DNA from: an uncultured Bacilli bacterium
GTDB taxonomy: Bacteria > Bacillota_I > Bacilli_A > RF39 > UBA660
Length of the DNA: 32,455 nt
Assembly (NCBI GenBank): GCA_934101625.1
Contig: CAKORV010000009.1
Location: 1 to 32,455, forward strand
Reading direction: 5' to 3'
Part shown: positions 24,309 to 31,913 of the stretch, one piece after another
Layout of the letters: each line of letters opens with the position of its first letter
Position numbering within the stretch: position 1 is the stretch's first letter
Notes under the pieces: generated by a model
Told to the model about the DNA's origin: nothing
Databases searched by the model: none
The model's input: the letters and a program-made list of their open reading frames with translations, nothing else
Made by a program: the position numbers and the translations under genes

Positions 24309-25001
24309 TTATTTTGTTATATTTTCTATTATTTCTTTAACTCTGTTTATGTCAGTACTAAGTTTTCCTATTATAACACCATCTGTTATGTTAAGAATTT
24401 CATTTATGTTTTCTTTATTAACTGATCCTCCATAAAAAAATTCTACTTCTTCTTCAAATTCATACATGAAGTATTCTTTTATATATTTATTTAAATATTC
24501 TATGTCTTTTAAGTTAGCTTCTTCATTTTCTATTTTAGATATTGGTTCATATGCGATTATTAAGTTTTTTATGTCTATATAGTCTGAGGATTTTATATAG
24601 TATTTTAATTCTTTTTTTATTGTACTTAGTTTTTCATCATGTCCTATACAAAGAATAGTTTTGAACCCTGAGTTAAGGCTTCTATATAGTTTTTCTTTTA
24701 TTTCTTCATATGTGTCTAATTTTAAGGTGATTCTTTCTGGATGTCCTACTAGGGTGTAATTTATGTTTAGACTTTTTAATATTTCTAGAGGTATTTCGCC
24801 AGTGTATGAACCATAATTATAACTATAGAAATTTTGAGCACCTATTTTAACTTTAGAATCTTTAAATAATGATAGATATGCTAGGTTAGGCATTAATACT
24901 AGGTTAATATTTTTAGTTTGGATGTTATTTATTTTTTCTTTGTATTTAGTTATTTCATTATAACTTAGATAACTTTTATGATTAAGTATTATTGTTTTCA
25001 T
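24309..25001 (-). CDS. tpiA: Triosephosphate isomerase, divergent
   Basis: Interconverts dihydroxyacetone phosphate and glyceraldehyde 3-phosphate. In 230 residues (family about 250) the catalytic triad is visible: K9 in NHK, H87 in LVGHPER, and E152 in AYEP. The phosphate-binding YGGSV (190-194) and the GAQNFY and GSYTGE segments are present. Two things are unusual: S of the GHSER motif is P88, and the lid loop after AYEP reads ISKIENEEAN where the family has VWAIGTGK. It overlaps pgk by ATGA. Its place between pgk and spo0A supports its role. I rate function as likely but not certain. Confidence 0.88.
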   Translation of the reverse strand: MKTIILNHKSYLSYNEITKYKEKINNIQTKNINLVLMPNLAYLSLFKDSKVKIGAQNFYSYNYGSYTGEIPLEILKSLNINYTLVGHPERITLKLDTYEEIKEKLYRSLNSGFKTILCIGHDEKLSTIKKELKYYIKSSDYIDIKNLIIAYEPISKIENEEANLKDIEYLNKYIKEYFMYEFEEEVEFFYGGSVNKENINEILNITDGVIIGKLSTDINRVKEIIENITK

Positions 25002-26137
25002 TTTTCTTTCTCCATTATTTTTAGTGTTTCAAATTCTTTTCCTTCTAGGTATTCTAAGCTTGCTCCACCTCCGGTTGAAATGTATGATGCATTAAAGTTA
25101 TATTTTTTTGCAGCAGATGATGTATCTCCACCAAGCACTACTGTTTTAACTATGTTTTCTTTTAGATAATTAAATATTTCTTTTGTACCATTTTGATATG
25201 CATCTTCTTCATATTTACCTAGTGTTCCATTTAATACTATAAGGGTATTTATATCAATGTTATTTTTGAATAGTTCTATTGTTTTAGGTCCAACATCTAG
25301 GATGTGTTCATCATTAAATATATCATTTAATTCTTTTACTCCATTTTCTGTTACATAGTCTATTGGAATTATTATTTTTCCTGTTTTTAAAAGATTTTTA
25401 CATTCTGTTATTTTATCAGTTTCTACAAAAGTACTTCCTACTGGATTACCATTTGCAGTTAGGAATGTTGCACACATAGCACCTCCAATTAGGAATTTAT
25501 CGGTGTTGTCCATTAGATTTTTTATTATGCCTATTTTATCACTAACTTTAGATCCACCTAGTATGAAAGTTTTTTTCTCTTTTTTAATTTTATCTAATTC
25601 TTTTAATTCTCTTTCTATTAAGAAACCTACAGCATGTGGTAAATACTTGCTTATTCCATAAGTAGATGCATGATTTCTATGACATGAACCAAAAGCATCT
25701 AGAATGAATACATCTCCTAGACTAGCCCAGTATTTAGAAAGTTCTTCATCACAACTGCTTTCTAAGTTATCTGGAATATCCATGTATCTTGTGTTTTCCA
25801 TTAGTAAGATTTCTCCTGGTTTTAGAGAGTTAATTTGAGATTCTAATGCTTTTCCTTTTAATTCTTCAGCAAAATATATTTTTTTATTTAATATTTTTTC
25901 TAATTCTATTTTAACTGGTTTTAAAGTATTTAACATTTTATCTTCTACTTTTTTTACTTTTCCCATGTGAGACATAAGTATTATTTTAGCATTATGTTCA
26001 ATCAAGTAATTTATTGTTTCAAGGCTTTGTATTATTCTATTGTTATCTAAGACTAAACCATTTTTAACTGGTACATTATAATCTACTCTTACTATTACTT
26101 TTTTATTTTCTACTTTGATATTTTTTAGTTTATTCAT
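24998..26137 (-). CDS. pgk: Phosphoglycerate kinase
   Basis: Makes ATP from 1,3-bisphosphoglycerate and ADP. The 379-residue product has VIVRVDYNVPV at the start, DAFGSCHRNHAS, the hinge-side LGGSKVSDKIG and the nucleotide-binding LGGDTSSAA. It is slightly shorter than usual (about 395). I begin at 26137, where GGTGAT lies six nt upstream; nine codons before it do not resemble the family. A TATAAT stands at 26154-26159 without a good -35. The gene ends in TGA, overlapping the tpiA start. Confidence 0.97.
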   Translation of the reverse strand: MNKLKNIKVENKKVIVRVDYNVPVKNGLVLDNNRIIQSLETINYLIEHNAKIILMSHMGKVKKVEDKMLNTLKPVKIELEKILNKKIYFAEELKGKALESQINSLKPGEILLMENTRYMDIPDNLESSCDEELSKYWASLGDVFILDAFGSCHRNHASTYGISKYLPHAVGFLIERELKELDKIKKEKKTFILGGSKVSDKIGIIKNLMDNTDKFLIGGAMCATFLTANGNPVGSTFVETDKITECKNLLKTGKIIIPIDYVTENGVKELNDIFNDEHILDVGPKTIELFKNNIDINTLIVLNGTLGKYEEDAYQNGTKEIFNYLKENIVKTVVLGGDTSSAAKKYNFNASYISTGGGASLEYLEGKEFETLKIMEKEK

Positions 26138-26180
26138 ATATATCACCAATTTTATTATATACATAATTTTTTGTTAATAA

Positions 26181-26211
26181 AAGAAAAAAGAAAGTTTTTA
26201 ACACTTTCTTT
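26181..26211 (-). terminator. Terminator after the XRE regulator gene
   Basis: A perfect nine-bp stem, AAAGAAAGT/ACTTTCTTT (26203-26211 with 26187-26195), a seven-nt loop, and a T-rich tail. It separates the surface-protein cassette from pgk. Confidence 0.85.
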
Positions 26212-26431
26212 ACTTATTAAAGAACTTTTCTATAGGTATTTCTAGTACATTACTTATTTTATATAAATTATATAAGCTTATTCCCTGACACATCTTACTA
26301 CTTTCTAATGCACCTATTAAAGGAGTTGTACATCCAATTAAATTTGCTAGTTCTTCTTGAGTTAGGTTTCTCATTATTCTATACTTTTTAATGTTATTAC
26401 CTATTATCATTTTTAATTTTTCATTTGTCAT
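26210..26431 (-). CDS. Small XRE-family helix-turn-helix regulator
   Basis: A 73-residue protein that is one Cro/CI-type DNA-binding domain: IKKYRIMRNLTQEELANLIG is helices 1-2, CTTPLIGALESSK covers the recognition helix, and LYNLYKISNVLEIPIEKFF is the usual end. No ligand or dimerisation domain follows. It starts eight nt after the surface protein gene, with AGGTG overlapping that gene's stop, so the two are coupled. It could regulate its own cassette; a target cannot be shown. Confidence 0.92.
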   Translation of the reverse strand: MTNEKLKMIIGNNIKKYRIMRNLTQEELANLIGCTTPLIGALESSKMCQGISLYNLYKISNVLEIPIEKFFNK

Positions 26432-26439
26432 GATGGCAC

Positions 26440-28758
26440 CTAACTACAACTAGACTCATCTATTTCGTATGGACTATCAGGTGTTCCAAAACCTGATTTC
26501 ACTTTGACACATGAAGATAAACTTATTACCGGACAAACCCATTCTTTACCTAATACAGTACTTTCTTCTGGATGTCCCGGAGATCTACCATCACTAACAG
26601 CAAAATTATATGTATATGCAGTACCACCAGCATATTGACTATACCAACCATAAGGTGACAATAGCCAAAAATCTATTATCCCATCTCTTATCAAATTTCC
26701 ACTACTATTCAAGTAATACCAAACTTTCATTAAGCTAGTAGAAGCAACTCCGCCCGCAAATGCAATCTCATCTGCTGTCATTAAGGCTATTGAATATTTA
26801 AGCTGTCCATTTCCTCCACTTGATGTATCTACACTAAACTTATCAGCTAAAGCCTGTGTACTTTCAAACAATCCACTATTATTATCCGCTCCACATTTAT
26901 ATGATGGTGTTTTGTTGTTAATTAATCTTATATATGCTCCATAATAAACTGAAACTCTTGAAGATGTAGAGTATGTTGAATTTATACTTCTATCATTACA
27001 ATATATTGCTGTTTTACTAATATATTTATCATAATCATTTAATAAATTGTTTTCATACCATGTGTCAATATATGTTTTTATTGTGCTATCATTTGTATTG
27101 TTTCTGTTACCTGAAAGCGTTCCACTTGTTCCATACATATATCCTACATACATTGGGTCGTTTTGAGCACTATTAAATGCTGATGTTCCGATAAAACCTT
27201 CTGTTGTATCATGACTTGTACCTGAATATAACATTCTTACACTGTCATCTTCATTTGTTCTTATTATTCTCCAATAGAATCCTCCAAACTTTACCCAGTT
27301 ATTTGTTGTATTTCCTGAATAATAATATACCTCACTATCATCTTCTGTTTTATTTGTTTTATATATTGTTCCAGTGGTTGATTCTCCATTAGTTATACTA
27401 AAATCTGTTCTTTCACTTATTGTTGGATTATCTCTTAATATTGCATCAAATAATGATGGTAAACTTTTAAAATCAATTGTACAATAATCAGGAACTTGAA
27501 TATTTTCTAAAATTACTTTTGAATTTACACTATCCCATGTTGGAATTGTACCATTCTCACAGGTGATTTTATTAACCATTTTATTATTCTTTAACCATTC
27601 ATAGCTTTTATCTGTTGGTTCGCCTTCTAATGTATAAGCAAGTAAATTAATATCACTACCTTCTCTTATTCTATATGGATCTGTACTTGTTCCACTTCCA
27701 CTTACTTTTGTACTACTATTTAAATAAATTATACTTCCTAAATAATTACTTTCACTATTATTTATACTTACTATGTTACTACTGTTATCTAGTACATAGA
27801 AAGGTATATATTTATTTAAATATGAATTATTTCCACCTATTTTATCATATTCATATTTACTTAATATTCCTATATTATTAAATATACTTTCATTACATCC
27901 ATTACTATTACAATTAAATTTATTTGTTTTTTCTATATGTTCTTCTACATCACTTATTGTATTATAAAATGTAGTTAGATCACTCGTTAATGTATTACTT
28001 GTTGTATTTGTATTAGTTGTACTAATTATTTTTACTGCTTTATTTCCATCTATATTATAAGTTCCTATTATTCTCCATATATTTTTACTTACATCATCAT
28101 CTGTTGGATATTGAAAATAATTAGTACTTACCTCTCCATCATATAAACATATATTATTACTTAATGCATCACATACTATTTCTTTTTCTACTACTTTTAC
28201 TATTTCATTAGTACTACTTATTGTTTCTTTATATGGTCCATTTAATGCATAATATCCATCTTTTAATTCTATTGTATTATATGAATTATAAGTATATCCT
28301 CCAAAGGCATTAAATGTTACTTCACTTGAAGAACTATTTGATGTATTATCTATTACTACTTTTACTTTAGCACTATAAACATCAGTGTCATATCCTTTTA
28401 ATTCTCCACTTGTAGGCCAAATAGTTCTATCTGTATATTCTACAGTTAAAGTATTATTTGATTTATATGCTAGTGTATATTTTGATGTTATTGGATTTAC
28501 ACTTCTTATTATAATTGTATAATAACTTTTAGTATTACCAGGTATTATAACTTTATTATTTTCTATTTCACTAGTACTACCATCTTCAACTATTTCTATA
28601 CTATACATTAAGTTACTAATCATTAAATCACTTACTTTAAATCCATCAGTGAAATAGATAAATGCTCCATAACTTAATCCTAATACTACTAATGTAAGAA
28701 ATATTATTACATACATTAGACCTACCTTAGTTTTAATTTTACTAAACAAACTTCTCAT
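26440..28758 (-). CDS. Large cell-surface protein with two diverged repeat modules
   Basis: A 772-residue protein, likely tethered outside the cell by an N-terminal membrane segment (about 13-36). A beta-sandwich-like stretch follows (about 38-165). Two modules then show the same plan: one from NIWRIIG (about 226) to GTSTDPYRI (about 363), another from FGGFYWRII (about 491) to GFGTPDSPYEI near the end. The second contains LMTADEIAFAGG, FWLLSPYGW and a PVISLS end, like DUF6273-type domains with a lectin-like fold. It is rich in Asn, Ser, Thr and Tyr and has paired cysteines. I recall similar proteins in RF39-like genomes. Function is unknown; adhesion or ligand binding is inferred. ATG at 28758 has GGAGG five nt upstream. 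Confidence 0.8.
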   Translation of the reverse strand: MRSLFSKIKTKVGLMYVIIFLTLVVLGLSYGAFIYFTDGFKVSDLMISNLMYSIEIVEDGSTSEIENNKVIIPGNTKSYYTIIIRSVNPITSKYTLAYKSNNTLTVEYTDRTIWPTSGELKGYDTDVYSAKVKVVIDNTSNSSSSEVTFNAFGGYTYNSYNTIELKDGYYALNGPYKETISSTNEIVKVVEKEIVCDALSNNICLYDGEVSTNYFQYPTDDDVSKNIWRIIGTYNIDGNKAVKIISTTNTNTTSNTLTSDLTTFYNTISDVEEHIEKTNKFNCNSNGCNESIFNNIGILSKYEYDKIGGNNSYLNKYIPFYVLDNSSNIVSINNSESNYLGSIIYLNSSTKVSGSGTSTDPYRIREGSDINLLAYTLEGEPTDKSYEWLKNNKMVNKITCENGTIPTWDSVNSKVILENIQVPDYCTIDFKSLPSLFDAILRDNPTISERTDFSITNGESTTGTIYKTNKTEDDSEVYYYSGNTTNNWVKFGGFYWRIIRTNEDDSVRMLYSGTSHDTTEGFIGTSAFNSAQNDPMYVGYMYGTSGTLSGNRNNTNDSTIKTYIDTWYENNLLNDYDKYISKTAIYCNDRSINSTYSTSSRVSVYYGAYIRLINNKTPSYKCGADNNSGLFESTQALADKFSVDTSSGGNGQLKYSIALMTADEIAFAGGVASTSLMKVWYYLNSSGNLIRDGIIDFWLLSPYGWYSQYAGGTAYTYNFAVSDGRSPGHPEESTVLGKEWVCPVISLSSCVKVKSGFGTPDSPYEIDESSCS

Positions 28759-28773
28759 ACTTGCCTCCACAAC

Positions 28774-28804
28774 AAAAAATATATAGACTTGTGCCTATAT
28801 ATTT
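28774..28804 (-). terminator. Terminator-like hairpin 2 in the leader of the surface protein gene
   Basis: A perfect ten-bp stem, AAATATATAG/CTATATATTT (28795-28804 with 28777-28786), an eight-nt loop and six T in total. It ends only a few nt before the GGAGG site of the surface protein gene. Its stem is weak in GC. Confidence 0.65.
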
Positions 28805-28840
28805 AATTTCACGAAAAAACTATGAGAGATAATTAATAAA

Positions 28841-28897
28841 TTACCCCCCCCATAGCAAACAATTGTTGTTACAGTTTGAGTTTTCCAATATTCTCAT
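28841..28897 (-). CDS. 18-codon leader reading frame ending at a G8 tract
   Basis: ATG to TAA encoding MRILENSNCNNNCLLWGG. It lies about 28 nt downstream of the expected transcription start, with AAGGAG about 12 nt before the ATG, a little far. Five of its 18 codons are Asn and two are Cys. The last codons are made of the G8 tract. Its translation would interfere with the hairpin that encloses it, so it could be an attenuator leader peptide. A secreted peptide is a second option. Confidence 0.45.
   Translation of the reverse strand: MRILENSNCNNNCLLWGG
28844..28851 (-). repeat. G8 homopolymer tract
   Basis: Eight consecutive G on the minus strand (C8 on plus), a striking run in so AT-rich a sequence. 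It sits at the end of the leader reading frame, between the arms of hairpin 1. Runs of this kind often vary in length by slippage. Confidence 0.9.
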
Positions 28898-28931
28898 AGT
28901 TTTGTCTTACTCCTTTGTATTTTATGTCTTA

Positions 28932-28960
28932 ATTTTATCAAATTACTTAGTTTGATTCAA
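28932..28960 (-). promoter_or_regulatory. Promoter of the surface protein cassette
   Basis: TTGAAT (28955-28960), a 17-nt spacer and TAAAAT (28932-28937), with a TGA just before the -10 that makes an extended -10. It begins ten nt after the gapdh stop. The expected start is near 28925, giving a leader of about 165 nt. Confidence 0.7.
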
Positions 28961-28970
28961 GTACTTTGAA

Positions 28971-29978
28971 TTAGTTTTTTATGTTCATCCAATATTCCAT
29001 AGTTCTTAACATTTGACTAGTATAACCCCATTCATTATCATACCATGCTGATACTTTAATCATTGAATAGTCATTCATATCTAGTACTTTTGTTAAAAGT
29101 GAATCAACTACTGCACCTTCTGTGCATCCAATAATATCACTGCTTACTAAAGGTGCATTTACTATTTTAATTGTATTATTTTGATTAGTTTTGAACATTT
29201 TATTTACTTCATCTATTGTAGGATTTTTTTCTACCAGAACATTTAAATCTATTAGCGAACCATCACCTACTGGTACGCGATATGCCACTCCATCAAGTTT
29301 ACCATTTAATTCAGGTATTACTTTACCGATTTGTGATGCTGCGCCTGTTGAAGTTGGTACTATGTTTAAACTAGCAGCTCTTCCTCTTCTACTTTCTATA
29401 CCCTTTTTATGAGTTATATCAAGTGTTTCTTGATCGTTTGTCATTGCATGAACTGTAGACATAAATCCACTTATTACATGGTAATTATCATTTAATAATT
29501 TTAATACTGGTCCTAAACAATTAGTTGTACAAGAAGCAGCACTTATAATTGTATCTTCACTATTCAAAATACTTTCATTTACTCCATAAACTATTGTTTT
29601 TGTGTTATCTTTTGAAGGTGCGCTTATGATTACTTTTTTTGCTCCTGCGTTTATATGTGCTTGAGATTTTTCACTAGATGTGAATACCCCAGTACATTCT
29701 AAAACAACATCAATATCTAGTTCTTTCCAAGGTAAATTGTTTGGATCGCTTTCTTTAAATATTTTTATTTCTTCATCTTTAACTATAATGCTATCATTAT
29801 CATATGTTACTTTTTCTTTATTTGTTCTATGAACTGAATCATATTTATATAAATATGCTAGTGTAAGTGGATCAGATAAATCATTAATTGCGACTACTTT
29901 TACATTATCTAATTCACTCATTTGTCTTAGTGCACATCTTCCTATTCTTCCAAAACCATTAATTGCTACTCTTATCAT
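28971..29978 (-). CDS. gap: Glyceraldehyde-3-phosphate dehydrogenase, type I
   Basis: Oxidises glyceraldehyde 3-phosphate with NAD. The 335-residue product has the Rossmann start VAINGFGRIGR, D33 in AINDL, which favours NAD over NADP, catalytic C150 in SAASCTTNCLGP, H177 in STVHAMTNDQ, and the C-terminal SAWYDNEWGY. Length is normal. It follows the nucleoside kinase gene by 12 nt, with AGGAGG before the ATG. No clear terminator follows, so some transcripts may continue into the surface cassette. Confidence 0.98.
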   Translation of the reverse strand: MIRVAINGFGRIGRCALRQMSELDNVKVVAINDLSDPLTLAYLYKYDSVHRTNKEKVTYDNDSIIVKDEEIKIFKESDPNNLPWKELDIDVVLECTGVFTSSEKSQAHINAGAKKVIISAPSKDNTKTIVYGVNESILNSEDTIISAASCTTNCLGPVLKLLNDNYHVISGFMSTVHAMTNDQETLDITHKKGIESRRGRAASLNIVPTSTGAASQIGKVIPELNGKLDGVAYRVPVGDGSLIDLNVLVEKNPTIDEVNKMFKTNQNNTIKIVNAPLVSSDIIGCTEGAVVDSLLTKVLDMNDYSMIKVSAWYDNEWGYTSQMLRTMEYWMNIKN

Positions 29979-29990
29979 TTACTTTTCCTC

Positions 29991-31640
29991 CTATTCAAAA
30001 TAACTTCCACCAACAAATTCTCTTAATAGTGCTGTTGTTGGTAAGGCACTTTCTGGTATATCTAAGAAATATTTTAAGAAATTCATTATTCTTATTGCTT
30101 CTATATAAAATTCACTTTTGTAGTCTATTCCTTGTAAAATTGGTATTGCATATGTTTTAAGTATTCCTAATTCATATATTAGAGCAGTATTTAAAACGAC
30201 ATCTGCTTCTTTTTGATAAGGAAATATATATTTTTCTTCACTTGCTCTTACAAGTGGCCAATTTTTTAAGGTCGTTTCTCCGTCATATCCTCTTGTTCTA
30301 TAATCTCTTACTAATCTTCTTATAAGCCTAATGTCCACAGTTGATACATGGTTATGTCTATCTAAATCAAGTGGAGTAAATGGACTTATATATATTTTGT
30401 ACTTATTTTTTCTAGGTATACTTTTAGTTAATTCTTCATTTAAAGTATGTATCCCTTCAATTATAATTAAGTCTCTATTTTCTATAGATATTTCTTTATT
30501 TTTAAATTCTTTTTCTCCAGTAATAAAGTTATATGTTGGTATTTTTACTTTTTCATTATTTAGTAATTTAGTTATTTGTTCATTAAATAAATCAATATCT
30601 AATGCTTCTAGTATGTCATATTCGTATTCGCCTTTTTCATTCTTTGGAGTATCTTTTCTATCTTTAAAGTAATCATCTGTAGATATTACAAATGGATTTA
30701 TTCCTTTGTTTTTTAAGTATAAAGATAGTTTTTTACTTGTTGTTGTTTTACCTGATGAAGAAGGTCCTGCGATTAGTACAAGTTTTATATCATTTATGTT
30801 ATTTTCTATTTCATTAGCTATTTTATTTAGATCATCATTTTGTTTTATTTCATTTAGTTGAATAAATTCTTTTATTTTTCCTTGAATTACTACATTATTT
30901 ACATCTGATACATAGTTAACATTTAGTTTATTTGCCCATGATGAGTATGTAGTAAATACATTTAGTACTTTTTCCATATGATTATATTTTGGTATTGAAC
31001 CTGTTAGAGTATCTGGGTATTCTAGTATTACAGCTTTATCTTTTGTTAAAGTTAGATCAAAATCTTTTAGTATTCCTGTACTTATAGGCATTGGACTAAA
31101 GAAATAGTTATAGTAATCTAATAATGAATAAAGAGTTACTACTTCATTAGTCATTTGTTTATAGTTACTTGATTTTTCTTGTTCATTTATTGAATCAAAA
31201 TATTTTATAGCTTCTTTTCTACTTGTTGTTATTTTTTCTATTTGTAAGTCTTTTTCTACAAGTTCATGCATTTTTGCTTTTATGTCATCTAATACTTTTG
31301 TGTTTAGTTCCATATCAATTGTTGTATATATTCCTTTGTCTAAACTATGTTTAAGTCTTACATCAGTGGATGCACCATATAATTCTTTTATAGCAGTTAT
31401 GTATAAAAACTTTAAACCATTTATGTATATTTTTGAACCTTGTCTATCATTAGTAGTAATTAGTTTTATAGTAGTGTCTTCTTTAAGTTTATAATTTAAT
31501 TCTACTATTTCATTGTTTATTATACCTGCGATTATGTTTTTAGGAGCATCTATTTTTTTTAATAGTTCTTCTAAAGTACCGCCTTCTTTAAATAATACTT
31601 TATCATAACCAGTTACATCAATTATTATGTTGTCTTTCAT
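29991..31640 (-). CDS. Nucleoside kinase (uridine kinase family) with TGS and ThrRS-like N-terminal domains
   Basis: A 549-residue fusion. Residues 1-65 resemble a TGS domain; about 70-260 resemble the second additional domain of threonyl-tRNA synthetase (FSPMPISTGILKDFDL is typical). Residues 285-500 form the uridine kinase/phosphoribulokinase-type kinase, with P-loop GPSSSGKTT (292-300), STDDYFKDR and IIEGIHTLNEEL. This domain order is known in Firmicutes and Thermotogae; the substrate of the group is not settled for me from sequence, with uridine or cytidine likely. It probably starts a two-gene unit with gap. SD AGAGGTG is close to the ATG. Confidence 0.9.
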   Translation of the reverse strand: MKDNIIIDVTGYDKVLFKEGGTLEELLKKIDAPKNIIAGIINNEIVELNYKLKEDTTIKLITTNDRQGSKIYINGLKFLYITAIKELYGASTDVRLKHSLDKGIYTTIDMELNTKVLDDIKAKMHELVEKDLQIEKITTSRKEAIKYFDSINEQEKSSNYKQMTNEVVTLYSLLDYYNYFFSPMPISTGILKDFDLTLTKDKAVILEYPDTLTGSIPKYNHMEKVLNVFTTYSSWANKLNVNYVSDVNNVVIQGKIKEFIQLNEIKQNDDLNKIANEIENNINDIKLVLIAGPSSSGKTTTSKKLSLYLKNKGINPFVISTDDYFKDRKDTPKNEKGEYEYDILEALDIDLFNEQITKLLNNEKVKIPTYNFITGEKEFKNKEISIENRDLIIIEGIHTLNEELTKSIPRKNKYKIYISPFTPLDLDRHNHVSTVDIRLIRRLVRDYRTRGYDGETTLKNWPLVRASEEKYIFPYQKEADVVLNTALIYELGILKTYAIPILQGIDYKSEFYIEAIRIMNFLKYFLDIPESALPTTALLREFVGGSYFE

Positions 31641-31664
31641 ATAACACCTCTTTATTCTAAGTAT

Positions 31665-31693
31665 ATTTTATCATAGAATTTTTATTTATACAA
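31665..31693 (-). promoter_or_regulatory. Promoter of the nucleoside kinase-gap unit
   Basis: TTGTAT (31688-31693), a 17-nt spacer and TAAAAT (31665-31670), with TGA before the -10. The first of two palindromes lies over its -35 box. Confidence 0.7.
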
Positions 31694-31748
31694 TTTAAGT
31701 GTATAAAATTTTAATGTGATAGAAAGAATGTACATAAATTAAGTGTAC
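31685..31748. repeat. Two related palindromes in the divergent intergenic region
   Basis: Palindrome 1 (31685-31707) is TTTATAC, nine nt, GTATAAA. Palindrome 2 (31730-31748) is GTACA, nine nt, TGTAC. The spacers are alike (AATTTAAGT and TAAATTAAG), so they look like two copies of one operator. Copy 1 covers the -35 box of the nucleoside kinase promoter. Confidence 0.5.
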
Positions 31749-31808
31749 TATTGTTATAATTGATTATTATTTGTAAAAGCATGAAATATTATGTTAATAA
31801 ATGTTCAA

Positions 31809-31862
31809 TCGTAATAAATTGATAAAATATTAAAAAAATTACTCTGTGTCGTAATAAATTGA
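31809..31862. repeat. Two 14-bp direct repeats before the ATPase gene
   Basis: TCGTAATAAATTGA occurs at 31809-31822 and 31849-31862, 40 bp apart (about four helical turns). The second copy runs into the consensus -35 box of the ATPase gene, which would suit a repressor. Confidence 0.7.
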
Positions 31863-31887
31863 CAAAAATCAAATATAGTATTATAAT
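31859..31887 (+). promoter_or_regulatory. Consensus promoter of the ATPase gene
   Basis: TTGACA (31859-31864), 17 nt, TATAAT (31882-31887): both boxes and spacing match the sigma-A consensus exactly. It is the only perfect match I saw in the window. Confidence 0.88.
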
Positions 31888-31913
31888 GTACATATAAGAA
31901 AGGAAGATGGATT

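Larger units (their letters stand above)
28814..28903 (-). promoter_or_regulatory. Long-range stem (hairpin 1) enclosing the leader reading frame
   Basis: AAAACTATGAGA (28892-28903) pairs perfectly with TCTCATAGTTTT (28816-28827), and the right arm runs into a T6 tract. The 64-nt loop holds the short reading frame and the G8 tract. The first arm includes the start codon of the short frame, so folding and its translation exclude each other. Confidence 0.65.

Noticed and set aside
26440..28758. Target protein of a diversity-generating retroelement
   Set aside because: The lectin-like C-terminal module raised the idea, but no template repeat, no adenine-biased variable repeat pair and no reverse transcriptase are present in the window.
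28814..28906. Invertible promoter element flanked by the 12-bp inverted repeats
   Set aside because: The span is only about 90 bp, the promoter lies outside the repeats, no recombinase gene is near, and the right arm runs into a T-tract, which fits an RNA hairpin better.
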